Shown here one piece after another: positions 1 through 11,815 of a DNA stretch of 64,000 nt. The notes beneath the pieces were generated by a model. That model searched no databases, was not told the DNA's origin, and saw only the letters and a program-made list of their open reading frames with translations. The stretch is taken from the NCBI GenBank assembly GCA_949130495.1, contig OX422218.1, forward strand, positions 42,044,651-42,108,650, read 5' to 3'. The position numbers were made by a program, and so were the translations under genes. Origin of the DNA: Sambucus nigra. Lineage: Eukaryota > Streptophyta > Magnoliopsida > Dipsacales > Adoxaceae. The number at the start of each line of letters is the position of its first letter. Position 1 is the stretch's first letter.

Positions 1-13
1 TGTAGTACCATTC

Positions 14-29
14 AAGGTTAAGGTATTTG
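14..29 (+). repeat. 5' target-site duplication of LINE copy 1
   Basis: The 16-mer AAGGTTAAGGTATTTG sits immediately before the 5' end of the first LINE. The same 16-mer is found before LINE copy 2 (35953-35968) and again directly after the A-run that ends copy 2 (63947-63962), so it is the target-site duplication. The matching 3' copy is missing from copy 1 because of a deletion near 19735. Confidence 0.85.
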
Positions 30-139
30 GCAGCCAAATCATGGCCAGTTTCCTTGGGGTTGCTAAAATCTCACAAGAGGATTTTTCCTTTGCAGTGATC
101 AATGTTTATTTTCCCCAAGCTTTTCTTAAGAGACATAAA

Positions 140-1190
140 TGGTGGAAGAGCTGGATGGTTTAAGGAAAAATAGAATTAACAACAAAAGAGCCTGAGGCGT
201 AGATGTGGCGGAGAAAGTCGAGAAATGTACCGAAAAATAGAGCCAATTATGCTTGGTCGGAAGAGTTATGACAATGAGAATATCTATTTTTGAGTCCCTC
301 CAAATAACAATGCAACTTTTGTGGAGGCTTAGTAAAGTTTTGGAGATTGTGAAAATTGGTGATAGCTATTTATTGTTCAAATTCAATCATATAGTTGAAT
401 AGAGACGAGTGTTGGATGGAAGACCAACATTGTTCTGTAAAAAAATAGTTTTGGTACAAAAACTCGATGGAGAGAAATCACCAATATACATTGAATTACA
501 GTGGACACCTATTTGGGCTTGTATTTCTAATCCTCCTCTGAATAGAATGGGAGAAGAAATAGAAAGAAAATTACGTAATTAAATGGGTAAATTCGAAGAT
601 ACAGACCTATCGCAAGATGGCGCGGGATGTGGACATTTACTCCGAGTTAAAGATCTTCTTAAAATAGATAAAATGGTACGGTCATATGTGTTGTGTAGTC
701 GAATAAATGCCCCTATACCAAGAGGAATATTATTTGAAATAATGGGTAAAAGAAAAAGATGTCGACCTAAGTTATCATGGGAGGAAATTATAAGGAGAGA
801 CCTTATGGATTTAAACTTGAATGATGATAATGCATATAATAAATTTGAATGGAAAAGGATAATCCATGTGGCCGACCCTATATGATGGGACTAAGGTAAG
901 GATGATGATGATTAACACGAGCATCATAAGGGGGGATGTTTGTTTTTAATATGAAGGCAATGACAAAGATTGTGCGCATAAATTAAAACTATATTATGAC
1001 CATTCAATGCCGCTGCGATAAGGAGAATGGTTAAAGTTCTCTCCTAAAAAACCTTCAAAAAGTTTTGGGGAGGAAAACCCCAGTCGGTGATTTTTGACAT
1101 AATGACGCCGAAATTTCCTAAAGTAGTGAAAAATCACTTGAAAGTTTATAGAAAGATGCTAAAACAATTATCGGACATAGATGGATGGGT
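140..1190 (+). pseudogene. LINE ORF1 pseudogene (DUF4283-like, nucleic-acid binding)
   Basis: ORF1 proteins of plant L1 elements bind the element RNA. Reading across frames, short blocks fit the family: RVLDGRP near 410-425, SPIY.ELQWTPIW near 480-515, then MGKFEDTDLSQDGAGCGHLLRVK (583-651), which corresponds to the usual D-x-D-x-x-G-x-G-x-F-L-R-V-K block. A further block near 1000-1075 reads like the YGEWLKFSPKKP stretch that follows the zinc-knuckle region. The knuckle itself is not seen because a foreign LINE fragment (about 752-914) lies there. The longest open piece is 583-885. Multiple stops and shifts make it non-functional. Family assignment rests on motif resemblance only. Confidence 0.7.
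752..914 (+). mobile_element. 3' fragment of a different LINE embedded in ORF1
   Basis: The open frame switches from ORF1-like sequence to RCRPKLSWEEIIRRDL, then a W-K-R-I-I-H-V-A-D-P ending, and then a GAT microsatellite (GATGATGATGATTA). That ending and simple tail are typical of the C-terminus and 3' tail of another plant non-LTR retrotransposon type, not of ORF1. The equivalent fragment is in copy 2 (about 36701-36862), so it predates the duplication. The exact left boundary is uncertain, and no target duplication was identified. Confidence 0.6.
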
Positions 1191-1572
1191 CCTTAAGGTA
1201 CGGTCCATAGATGGATATGAATAATAATAGTGGGAACCACACAATATACAACGGTGAGTTATTTGGAGAAACAATAAATTTTGGCTGACTCACCATGCAT
1301 CATCCACGGCACGCTGATATGGCGTGTCGCGTTATTGTTCAATAGATGTGGATCTGAATTAGCGGCACTGATCAATCGCGAGACGTCATGTCAGCGTGAT
1401 GCGGATGACACATGAAAATCACGAGTCGGTGGAATCTTGGAGAAAATATAGAGCACCTGCTTGATACGGGGGATATTTATCTTTTTCGGGTAAAATGGGT
1501 TACACGATCAATGCAGAGTCCACTACTGATCCTAGCACACAACTTTTAACAGTAAACTAGTTACTCTTTGCA
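1093..1572 (+). other. Segment present in LINE copy 1, absent from copy 2
   Basis: Both copies read GACATAATGACGCCGA (1097-1112; 37046-37061) and both resume at ATATATATACTCCAAACC. Copy 1 has about 460 bp between these points, copy 2 about 35 bp. The first 80 bases in copy 1 can be read as ORF1-like sequence, which favours loss from copy 2 over gain in copy 1. No gene is visible in it. Confidence 0.6.
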
Positions 1573-2364
1573 ATATATATACTCCAAACCCTATCCCCAT
1601 TCCATTTAATGAAAACTGTAGCCACCTTTTTAAAAACCCCTCATATATGATACCACTATCACCCCACCTGTCAACCCAGTCTTTCTTTAATGAACCCATT
1701 AGCTACCTAGTCCAATAGACACCTCCACCTTTTGTCGAGCCCATTACATGTTGTCAAAAACCCCACTCTAACCCTATACAACCCTCCCCATTACAAAAAC
1801 AACGTACAAAATACCTAGAAACATGCATCCAAAACAAAGATACCACCAAACCTCTACTATCAACTTGGAAAACCCAACTTATCATCCTATCCCAACTAAA
1901 AACCAAAAATAAAAAAAACATTTATGTTACCCTACACCGAAAGTAGCTCTGCCCTGGCCTTTTACAAACCAAAACCACATTCGCAATGGATCTACCACAT
2001 CCTAGTGAACTCCCATCTCTATCATGTTACAACCCTACCCATATTCTCCCCCTATCCACATACCATTATACTCCAACCGAATGTTCTCTTTTCATGTCCC
2101 TCCACACAGCATACGCAAAGAAGTTACTCATATTCTGACAAACCAACCTAAATTCAAAGCCCAAAGAAAGTGGAAGGGAATTGTTGGCACGATTAAAACC
2201 TCATCTCGACGACATTTGAATGAGCGGAAGAGAAAAAGGAAAAGTGTTATGGTAGACCTGAAAGGTGAAGGGATAAGCCCATATAAGTTTGTAAAGTTAT
2301 CAAACTTAAAATTTGGATGGGGGAACGACGGCGACCAAAGCTCGATCCCCCCCGAGCTCAAATA

Positions 2365-3348
2365 ATACCCTTAGCTTGAATTGCGGTGGGATGGGCAACC
2401 CTATGGAAGTTCGATCTTTATGAGAGTTTACTTGTAAATAAAACCTCCACTTTATGTTTTTATGTGAGACAAAATTATGTTCATAGGAAACGTAGGCGGT
2501 TCGTTACAAGCTCAAAATGTCTCATCATTGATTATGTGTGGACATTATTGATAGAGCAGACGGTGGCGCTTGTTTGGAAGGATTGCTTAACAGTTCGGGT
2601 CCAAAGATATTCACCCAACCATGTGGCTACTCTAGTGAAGGATTTTTTTAGTTCATTTTTTTGGCGGTTAAACAGCTTCTATGGTTACCCAGAGGCAAAT
2701 AAAAGAAAATTTGGATGGAACTTAATAAAATTTTGCGTTTTGAAAACTATCTCCCTATCCCAATGGTATGCCAACCCTCTTTTATCAAAAATACTGGAAT
2801 ATCTTGGGGCCATCGATAACTTTTTTGTCCTTGATGTGCTCAATAATGGTCCGCCTATTCATAATTTAAATCACACCCTTATTGCTTTGATCCCCAAAAT
2901 AAAAAATCCAAAATATATGTCTCGCTTTCATCCCCTTAGCTCATGCAATTTCATTTACAAAATTATTTCAAAAATCATGCCCCATAAACATAAACGAATT
3001 TTGGAATTTTCTATTTTAGAAAATCAAAGTACTTTTGTCCTAGGGAGACACATCACATATAATGTTCTTTTAGCTTTTGAACTAAATCACTCTTTGCATA
3101 AAAAGACGAAAGGAACTAAAGGTTGTTTTACTTTAAAATTACATACGAATACCGCGTATGATCGAGTAGAATAGGTTTTCCTTTAGATGATCATGTTGAA
3201 TTTGGGTTTTAGTGAGAAGTGGGTTAGATTAATTATGAATTGTATTACATCAGTCATTTTTTCAGCATCGATTAAATGGGAGATAAAGGGACATATCAAT
3301 CCTCGTAAGGATTTAAGACAAGGGGAGCCTCTATCTTCTTATCTATTC
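2365..3348 (+). pseudogene. LINE ORF2 pseudogene: endonuclease start fused to RT
   Basis: ORF2 of L1 elements nicks DNA and reverse transcribes the element RNA. The start reads L-x-x-N-C-G-G-M-G-N-P (about 2372-2405, frame broken), the apurinic-endonuclease-type N-terminus. It is followed by the block LTVRVQRYSPNHVATLVKDF and WRLNSFYGYPE (about 2590-2695). From about 2860 the same frame becomes reverse transcriptase: ALIPKIKNPKYMSRFHPLS, then ENQSTFVLGRHITYNVLLAFE, then AYDRVE before a stop at 3172. RT continues after the stop at 3187 (LGFSEKWVRLIMNCITSV) to 3348. The end of the endonuclease and the start of RT are missing at about 2750-2850, a deletion shared with copy 2. Confidence 0.82.
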
Positions 3349-4943
3349 TATAACACTCCTGGAGGTGCTCATGAAAAATGTTGAAAAATTATGGAATTTT
3401 TATTTAAAAATATTATTTAGATTGAGCATAAATTTTTCGAAGCACCAATAAAAAAATCAAATGAATAAAATGTCTCAATTTTATTAAATTTCAAATGTCC
3501 TTTTACAAAACAATTTACAATAAAGAAATAGATACTTTTAAATTTTGAAAATAAATGTCTAGAGCCTGTAGTAATGATCCCATTCCCACGGATACCAACA
3601 ATATCATCTCGAGTCAAACCTGAAATATAAAAAATTATGGAGGGATGAGCAGGATACTTAGTAGCTCGTATAAAAGTGCCAAGTGTGATTAAACATACTC
3701 GTGTGTGCGTGCATCATATATAAGAGTGTAAGCAATATGAACACTCCAACTAAATCCATATAATATAATCATAACCCAGGATCTCACCATAGTCACTACA
3801 AAACCAAAAACCCCGTATCAAAATTACCTCCACACATCCCACAGTACAGTATATCGACTACCCTCCACTATCCTGTCAATTGTCCCAGAAACAATTTAAT
3901 TGCCCCTAAAATAAATTATGTTACTCAGTACACGACCCATCATAAATAGACATCATCGCCACAAAATCTTGGCATCGTTGCCATAATAACACTTGTATAC
4001 TGGCCAAGCGAGTCCATAGCGTAGTCATTGGATAATAAACAAAATTGTGGTTGATAGGACGCCTCATACAACAAGTGATTTGGCTAAGGAGCGCCTATGC
4101 ATTTTTTAATAATAATTATAATAACATCATTCTCTCGATTCAGATAAATGTCATATTAAATTCCCATAATCAAGTGTACATATTTTCTACCCAATTTCAG
4201 TAACCCAACATGCTCATAAAATCAATTAGTTTCGTTACCCCAAATCTGCACGACATGAAAATAACACATACAAAATGGGTGCAACAACGAATATATTATA
4301 TTAGCATACAATACATACAAATGCACCACATAGGATGAATATAAGTATACAATCGGTGTTGAATTTGTGTAGCACAACAAATTAACAACGAGATAATGAA
4401 ACTACCTCAATCGAGTTAAAATCCACTATTGTTGACCTATTTTGGAAATCCAGAAAATCAGTTCTAAATATTAACCAAATTTCCTATTCAACTATAGATT
4501 TGTATTCTATAAGAAAAATTGAGCCAGGTATATGTTTTGGGTTTGTCCCAAATCTCATTCAAAAGCATGAAAATAGTAGATCTAAATCACTCCAAAATGA
4601 CTCTTTTCATTCCACTCAGTTTTTCATCTATGAATTTAGTTTTTGGCCTTTCCATTTCATCTTCCTTTCCTTAAAATCATCGATAATATTCCTTATATAT
4701 CCCCCCTCTCAAATCCTAGTTTGGAGCCTAAGCTAACGCATATTACCATATCACTCTTTAATTTAGAATTATATAGTTTACATATTTAAACCATTACAAA
4801 ATGTCAAAAAACCATTTAGATTTAAATGTTTGATTCAATTTCAAACCAAAAAATATTATTTAATCCCTGATTGACAAAATAATAATATTACTGAACTCTT
4901 GTATAATATTCATAAATAACCATCAAACTAACAGGGCATTACC
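3349..4943 (-). mobile_element. Array copy 1, LTR1
   Basis: A 1595-bp LTR read on the minus strand, since the internal segments carry the primer site and polypurine tract in that orientation. The plus-strand left edge is TATAACACTCC (TG changed to TA) and the right edge is GGCATTACC, where better-kept copies read GGGGTATTACA. It is preceded by TATTC, the target duplication in LINE RT. It contains no gene; the short open frames are chance. It belongs to the same family as 5132-6215, 6404-7461, 38856-40446, 40635-41687, 41876-43265 and 50047-51391. Confidence 0.85.
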
Positions 4944-5131
4944 TTCTTCCCTCCTTCAAAAGGAATTATGTCCTAGAAATTCACCGATTTTCTCTTGCAT
5001 TAAATTCAAGTACAAAGGTCTACATCACCCAAATAAGAGACAACATAAATCAAACCTCTCTCAATAGACAACATAACGAACTAATAATCCTAAGCCCGTG
5101 AATATGAATAACCTATGCTCTGATACCACTT
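4944..5131 (-). mobile_element. Array copy 1, 188-bp internal domain 1 (PBS to PPT)
   Basis: The whole internal part of a miniature LTR element. On the minus strand it starts next to LTR2 with a primer site TGGTATCAGAGCATAGG (about 5113-5129), complementary in type to the initiator tRNA-Met. It ends with a purine run GGAGGGAAGAA next to LTR1. Between them there are only about 150 bp and no gag or pol. The segment before the purine run resembles the last bases of Tekay-type pol (GACGAAATTCC in the gypsy elements here), suggesting descent by deletion from such an element. Confidence 0.85.
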
Positions 5132-6215
5132 TGTAGACCTAGGAGGTGCTTCTGAAAAATGTTCATATATTAGAGAATTTTTATTCAAAAATTTTATTTA
5201 GAATGAGCACACGTTCGCGAAAGAACATATACATAAATCAACTCGATAAAATGTCTAAATTTTGTTAAATCTCAAATGTCCTTTTAGAAAATAATTTACA
5301 ATAAACAAAGCGTTACATTTGAAATTTGAAAATAAATATCCAGAGCCTCTAGTGACCATCCTAGTCCCACTGATATAAAATATATCATCACACATCAAGC
5401 TTGAAATACAATAAACTGTGGGGGGATGAGTGGAAACCTCAGTAGCTCGTATAAATGCTCCAAGTGTAATTACACATACTCGTGTGTGTGTGGATCATAT
5501 ACACGATTCTGTGCAATATGAACACTCAAACTAAAATCCTAAAAATAAAATAATTACCTACAACCTCACCGTGGTGACTACACAACCCAAGACCCCATAT
5601 AACAATTCCCGCCGAACTTCCCATAGTATGACATGAATTACCATTCACTATCCCATCAATTATCCTCCGAATAATCTAATGGCCCCCCAAAATCCACCAT
5701 TCTAGAACCATTTAGGAAATCTAAAAGATAATCTCTAAATATTATCCAAATTTCTAAAATGACTTCTAATTTTTATTTAACATGGAAAATTGAGCCAAGT
5801 ATGTGCTTTGAGTTTTTTTTCAAATCTCATCCAAAAACACTTAAAGAGAAGGTATGAATCATTCCAAAATTATTCTTCTCATTGCACTCGTATTTGGTTA
5901 TTGGGATTTTATATTTGGCGTTTCTTTTTCATCTTTCTTTCTTCAAAATCATCCATAATATGCCTTATATATCCCATCTCTCAAATCCTAGCTTGGAGCC
6001 TAAGCTAACACATATTACCATATTTTCCATTAATTTAAAATCGTATAGTTTACATATTTAAACCATTATAAAGTGTCTGAAAATAATTTAAATTATAATG
6101 TTTGATTCAATTTCAAACTAACATAAATTACTTTATCCCCGATTAAGAAAATAATAATATTATTGAACTCTTGTATAATATTTAAAAATAACTCTCAAAA
6201 AATCGGGGTATTACA
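5132..6215 (-). mobile_element. Array copy 1, LTR2 (internally deleted)
   Basis: Edges are TGTAGACC and GGGGTATTACA on the plus strand. At 1084 bp it is about 510 bp shorter than LTR1. The missing part lies between CCCCCCAAAAT and CCACCATT near 5689-5694, where AAAAT occurs at both ends of the missing piece in LTR1. The same break is present in LTR2 of copy 2, so it predates the duplication. Confidence 0.85.
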
Positions 6216-6403
6216 TTCTTCCCTCCAACAAAAGGAATTTCTTCCTTAAAATTCACCAATTTTCTCTTGCATTAAATTCAAGTACAATGTTCTACGTCAT
6301 CCAAATAAGAGAAAACATGAATAAAACCTCCCTCAACGGACAACGTAATGGACCAATAACTCTAAGCCCGATAATACGAATAACCTATGCTTTGATACCA
6401 CTT
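6216..6403 (-). mobile_element. Array copy 1, 188-bp internal domain 2
   Basis: Same layout and exactly the same length as internal domain 1. The primer site TGGTATCAAAGCATAGG is next to LTR3, and the purine run GTTGGAGGGAAGAA is next to LTR2. It has no coding capacity. The sequence differs from domain 1 at scattered positions, so the array is not a recent expansion. Confidence 0.85.
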
Positions 6404-7461
6404 TGTAACACCCCGAGAGGCGCTACTGAAAAAGAATGATAAATTAGGGAATTTTTATTTAAAAAATATCATTTTGATTTAGCATAAATTTGGGGAAGCA
6501 CATATACATAATTAAACCGAATGAAAAGTCTCAATTTTATTAAATCTCAAATAACCTTTTAGAAGAAAAAAATTACAATAAACAAAACGATACATTTAAA
6601 TTTTGAAAATAAATATCTTAAGCTTCTAATGACCTTCCCAATCCCACCAATACCATAAATATCATCTCGTATCAAACATGAAATATGTCAAACTACAGAG
6701 GGGTGAGCGAGAAACTTAGTAGCTCGTATAAATTCTCCAACTGTAATTACACATACTCGTGTGTGCGTGCATGATATACAAGAGTGTATGCAATATGAAA
6801 ACTGAAACTAAAATCCCAATAATATAATCATAACCTAGGATCTCACCACGGTCACTACATAATCCAAGAACCCGTATCAAAATTCCCCCGCACTTCCCAC
6901 AGTACGACATGGTCTAACACCACTATCCCGTCAATTATCCTTGGAACAATCCAATGCCCCCCAAAATAAATTAGATAACTTGGGTACATTACCCATCGTA
7001 ACCTGTCATCACCACCATAAAATCATGGCTTCATAGGAATATTAAAACTTGGCATACTCCGTAATCGGGTCCATGTCCTAGTAATTGGATAATAAACAAA
7101 ATTGTAGCCGATAGGACTCCCCGTCAAGCAAGTGATTTGGCGAAGGAATGCCCATGCATTTATCAAAAAATAATTATCATAATATCATTCTCTCAGTTCG
7201 GATAAATTTCAGATTCAATTCCCATAAATAAAGTGTACATGTTTTATACCCAAGTTCTATAACCCCACATACTCGTAAACTCAACTACATTTGCTACACA
7301 AAATCAACACGACATGAAAATAACACATACAAAATGGGTTCAACAACGAATATATTATACGAGCATATAATACATATAAATGCACCACATAGCCTAAATA
7401 TAAGTATACAACTAAGGTTGAATATGTGTACAACGCTAAATTAACAATGGGAGAACGAAAC
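6404..7461 (-). mobile_element. Array copy 1, LTR3, left part (split by gypsy element 1)
   Basis: Starts TGTAACACCCCGAGAGGCGC, the best-kept edge of this family. It is interrupted after GAAAC (7457-7461) by gypsy element 1 and resumes after the duplicated GAAAC at 18301-18305. The uninterrupted equivalent, reading GAACGAAACTACCTCAA, is seen near 39899-39915, confirming the insertion point. Confidence 0.88.
7457..7461. repeat. Target-site duplication GAAAC, left copy (gypsy element 1)
   Basis: GAAAC occurs at 7457-7461 and 18301-18305, directly flanking the TG...CA ends of the element. Five bases is the normal duplication for Ty3/gypsy integration. Confidence 0.93.
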
Positions 7462-10400
7462 TGTGACACCCCGCCAAATTAAATACCGGGCGATCACTCC
7501 TTTATTAAATTAAAATCAAGGTGAAAAGTTGGTTCATTCTTAGCATCACTGTCGTAAAAATAAAATTTTCAAATTAACACCCTAATTAATTAAGCTAAGT
7601 GTCAAAACCATATTTAACATTTCTTTCCAAATTTTATTTTTAAAGAAAATCATTTTATTTATTTATTAACAACATTATCAATAAGTAAGAATCATACCAC
7701 AATTATCCTGGAACATAATCCAATTAATTTAAACATTCAACATTAAAAATCCCAACATCTAAAACTTAAAGTAAAACATTCATGCCGAATAAATCCCAAA
7801 GTAACAGTACTAGAAATAACTGAAATACAAATGTCCCAATAAAACAGATAAATAGTGGAAAGGGTGACACATGCCCAATAACTGAGAATGATAGAAGAGG
7901 AATCAAGTAAATTAAATCGTCTAAGCAAGTGGCCTGCAACTCCCACCTAAGCAAGACGCCACTGTGACTGGGCACCTGTAATATATACATATATACACAA
8001 GAGAGAAAGAGAAATAGAAATGTGTCAGAGCCCGATAGTGTGTTTGATTAAAAATTCGTTTAGCAAGTAATTAAATTGATACAGGTCAATGCAACAACAT
8101 ATTAGCGCGACACTCTCTTGAGAAATTCGCACCTCTCTTCTAATGTGCACACCTATCGCACTAATCTTCCCAATAGTCTATCTCGTCATATACCACACTA
8201 TTTTTCCCCAATGATTTAACTTATCTTAGGTTATTCGCACGATTCACAACTGAACAACACAAGTATTTAAAACGTAAGATTTCAATTTGTAACCAAGCTC
8301 CTCCTTTTTAACTTTAATAATCAATAAAAAAAATTCAGTGTCATATTATACTTTCCCAAACCAATTATTTATAATTTGAGTCATTAACCATGTACCACAT
8401 ATCAAATCACGGTAGGCAGTTCCAGATTTCAGAATTTCATATATATATTAACTACTCATATAATATATATACATATCCCAACAGCACCCCACATAAAAAC
8501 TGTGGTGTGGGCATACTCTACTATCCAACCCCATATCACTCATATTAAGGGGAATAAAATTCGGACTCACTCTCGAATTGTATTAACACATACACAACAA
8601 TATTGAGGCGAAGCATAGATTCCAAGTCCCTAAGAGGATGGCACATACCCACGTCTCTTAGGACCGTCTGAACTATCAAATCGATAGCCTATACCAAGGA
8701 TATCTATCTCCTAGGGTATGAGTCAATATCGCCCATAAGGCAACACAGGATAAGATCATCCCAGTGCGGCAACCTCAGGGATAGCAACTAGCGCGGGTAT
8801 GATTTTCACAAGTATATAATATATGCATACACAATCATATAAATATACCTCTTTTATTCTATCAATTTAGGTTTATCCCATAACCCATGTTCACAACATT
8901 TATCCTTATTTTCCCATTGTTATTTATCACGTAATAATGGGTCGTCTCTAACTTTAATTCGTTATTATTCTAACTTACCACATAATTATCATGGCTTTAT
9001 CGTCCAAATTATAAAATTCAGTAGGTATTCATCCATTCTCTATCATAATTGTTTGACGTAATCTCTCACTTTAAATACGTAGTTTCATCGTTCCTTTTGT
9101 AATTATCCCACACTTACAATTCTCGTCATATATTAAAGGTCCTAAAATTCTTCATATGTCCTACTGGTCTTCCATAACTCCCAAAACATTTTATTAAGGA
9201 TGCCAAAGATTTGTTTCACGATAAATTGAATTTAACTCATTTAAAAAGCGAAAATAGGAGTCTGCCAGGAGGGGTCGATCGATCGAGGTCTGGGGCTCGA
9301 TCGAGCGAACCTTCGATCGATCGAAGCTCTGGGCTCGATCGATCGATCAAGCAGGTATTTGCATTTCTTCAATTTTGCAGTTAGGGGTTCTAACACCTAT
9401 CTTCGTCCAAATTCAAGTTTTACATTCTCAAACGTCCAAAGATTCGTACTATGAACATTATATCATCATACTAGGTATTTCCAACGTAAAGAATGTGGAT
9501 TTCTATCATTAAACATGGATTAATAGCCCAAAAATTCATACAAAACCTCAAAAACCATAGAATTTCATTAATATGTTCCAATTCATCTTTTTCAGAATTT
9601 TCTTCATCAACATCCTCATAAATTCGTGGTTCAATCCTCTACATGTTAAGGGGTTTCAAGAATAATAATTTATCCATCACTACATGCGATTTCTTATCTC
9701 ATATCTTTGGTTTTCTTCCATAAAACTCATTCTAATTACTCCTAAACTAATATGAAAGATGCACCAACGAAATAAGCAAGATAAACACTTGCCTGGGATT
9801 TTTGGTGTTCTGATTTGCAGATGATTTTGGTGTGGTTGCGTTCCCCGTCGCGCGATCTACGCGTTGGTGGTGGTGGCGGTGCAAACGGATGGATTTTGGG
9901 CCTTGGATTGCCTTGAGAGCTCTCTCCTTTCCTCTCCTATGGTCGTTCATGTGTTTAGAGTTTTCTAACCCTAGATGATAACCCAGATATCTGATATAGC
10001 CCCTTAATTTTCGTTGGTTTAATTACTCAAAAATACAAAATGACTAAAATGCTCTCTCGGGGTACTAATTAGGCCTAAAAACGCCTCGAGACCCAAATCA
10101 AACCCCCGGATACACTTTTCTGACTATCTCGACCTTTTCGGACGTGTTGCCACAATCAAAATGACTATACGAACAACTTATAAAATATTCACTTTTATTT
10201 ATCAATATTTAGTCCCGACGCGACACGGGCGCGTCCCGACTCGAATTTCCAAAATTGTCATTTTATTCACTCGTGACATTCAATATAACCAATATTACAT
10301 ATTACTTTGCTCATTAGTAATATTCAACAATTTTCCATAATTACTAACTCTCGTCACGCTAATAATTATAACATAATTAATTTCCGTATTTTTATTAAAT

Positions 10401-10465
10401 AATTAAGTCATATTAAATTTAATAAATCCCCAAATTAATATAGCATAAAAATACGGGGTATTACA
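7462..10465 (-). repeat. Gypsy element 1, 3' LTR (3004 bp)
   Basis: On the plus strand it runs from TGTGACACCCCGCC to GGGGTATTACA. It pairs with 15283-18300. Visible inside are a cluster of TCGA-centred palindromes (9275-9349), a 17-nt hairpin GCAAG-N7-CTTGC (9776-9792), and a block CAGAGCCC (about 8025-8032) shared with other LTRs in the window. The short open frames in it (for example near 9747-9950) look like chance. Confidence 0.94.
9273..9349. repeat. TCGA-centred palindrome cluster in LTR of gypsy element 1
   Basis: In an AT-rich LTR, 77 bp hold TCGATCGATCGA (9275-9286), GCTCGATCGAGC (9295-9306), the perfect 16-bp palindrome CTTCGATCGATCGAAG (9311-9326) and TCGATCGATCGATCA (9335-9349). 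The other LTR has a shorter version at 17129-17185. Confidence 0.9.
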
Positions 10466-10477
10466 TACTTCCCCCCT
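10466..10477 (-). promoter_or_regulatory. Polypurine tract of gypsy element 1
   Basis: The minus strand reads TAGGGGGGAAGTA directly before the 3' LTR (TGTAATACCCC). This purine run is the expected primer for plus-strand DNA synthesis. The TAG that closes the last pol frame (10476-10478) overlaps it. Confidence 0.85.
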
Positions 10478-11815
10478 AATAACGGAATTTCGTCCCGAAA
10501 TTCGGAAAACAAGGCATACCTAGTAAGAACAAATCTGGATATCTCACGCGCATATCGGCCTCGCGCTTCCAAGTGGATTCCTCCACATTGTGGTGCTCCC
10601 ACTGGACCCGTACAAGTGGAACTATCTTCGACCTCAATCTCCTCTCACTATAGTCTAGGATAGCCACCGGTCTCTCCTCGTAAGAGCTATCAGGCTGTAA
10701 GTCTATCTTATCTATCGCAATGTGAGTATGGTCCATATCATCTTGAAGATACCGTCTCAACGACGAGATGTGGAATACATCGTGAATGCGATGTAAATGC
10801 TCTGGTAGTCCCAATCTGTATGCTACCGGCCCAATCCTCTAAATAATGGGAAATGGTCCCATGTACCTCGGGGACAATTTCCCTTCTTTTCGAACCTCAT
10901 CACTCCTTTCATAGGAGATATACTCAGTAACACTTGGTCCCCCACATTAAACTCCCGGAAGAACCGTTTCGCATGGGCGTAGCTCTTCTGCCTGTCCTGA
11001 GCTACTCGAATGAGACTCCTAATCATCTCAATCCTCGCGGAGGTTTCCTGAATTACCTCTAGTCCTAGCAACTTGTTATCCCCCACCTCGAGCCAACAAG
11101 TTGGAGAACGACAAGGCCTGCCATACAAATCCTCAAATGGAGAAATACCAATCGTAAACTGATAAGAGTTATTATAAGCAAACTCTACCAGTGGAAGGTG
11201 TGGCTCCCAACCTCCTCCAAAATCTAGAACACACATGCGTAGCATATCCTCTAACATCTGATTACTACGCTCTGTCTGTCCATCTGTCTGTGGGTGATAA
11301 GCTGAAATCAACCTCAACTCAGTACCCATAGCCTCCTGAAAGCTTTCCTAGAAATGTGACACGAAAATCTTGTCTCTATCTGACACAATATTCAGGGGCA
11401 CCCCATGTAATCAGACAATCTCAGAAATGAACAACTGAGCATACTGACCCGTGGTATAATATGTCCGCATCGGTAGAAAATGACCCACCTTTGTCAAACG
11501 GTCTACAATCACCCAGATGGAGTCGTGGCCCCGCTGTGATGTAGGTAACCCGGTAATAAAATCCATGCAAATACTCTCCCACTTCCACGTGGGTATTTCC
11601 AATGGCTGAAGCAACCCTGACGGTTTTTGATGGTCCACCTTCACCAGCTAGCAGGTAGAACACTTGGACACAAACTCAGTAATGTCCTTCTTCATTCCAT
11701 TCCACCAGTATTGTCTCCTCATATCCTGGTACATCTTATCTCCTCCAGGATGCACTACAAAACGGGACCCGTGAGATTGGGTCATCACTGCATGACGTAA
11801 TTCTGCCCCTTTTGG
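10476..11815 (-). pseudogene. Integrase plus chromodomain-like tail, gypsy element 1
   Basis: Integrase inserts the DNA copy into the host chromosome. From the N-terminus: a zinc-binding HHCC region (HPGGDKMYQDMRRQYWW to KCSTC, about 11775-11650); the catalytic core with MDFITGLP, then VSDRDKIFVSHF, then HPQTDGQTERSNQ, giving the D, D and E positions (about 11570 to 11260); the conserved GDQVLL...SPMKGVMRF region (about 10900); and a tail VPLVRVQW..H.VEESTW...ADMRVRYPDLF (about 10620-10530) typical of the Tekay-type chromodomain. Breaks: a stop after KCSTC near 11648, TGA near 11411, TAG near 11350, and a frameshift near 10820-10860. Confidence 0.85.

Larger units (their letters stand above)
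30..3348 (+). mobile_element. L1-type LINE copy 1, 5' portion (ORF1, endonuclease, part of RT)
   Basis: This is the left part of a non-LTR retrotransposon in sense orientation. It holds a decayed ORF1 with a DUF4283-like domain, an endonuclease start, and reverse transcriptase up to the LRQGEPLSSYLF block. There it is cut by an LTR array inserted with target duplication TATTC (3344-3348; restored on the far side in copy 2). The remaining RT and C-terminal part resumes at 18769. Many frameshifts and stops show it is dead. Copy 2 (35969-63946) matches it at roughly 95 percent by eye over comparable stretches and shares its derived defects. Confidence 0.88.

Noticed and set aside
7743..7990. Repeated minus-strand frames near 7743-7990 and 15558-15850, and near 51785-51994 and 59327-59536
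   Set aside because: They are similar pairs only because they fall in the two LTRs of one element. They have no protein features beyond chance hydrophobicity.
9273..9349. Palindrome clusters considered as a CRISPR or simple microsatellite
   Set aside because: There is no regular spacer-repeat spacing. The units are perfect inverted repeats with different flanks, not a simple tandem run.
9747..9950. 67-codon minus-strand frame in the element 1 LTR
   Set aside because: It lies in the presumed leader of the LTR, has histidine- and arginine-rich low-complexity content and is not kept in the partner LTR. It is likely chance.
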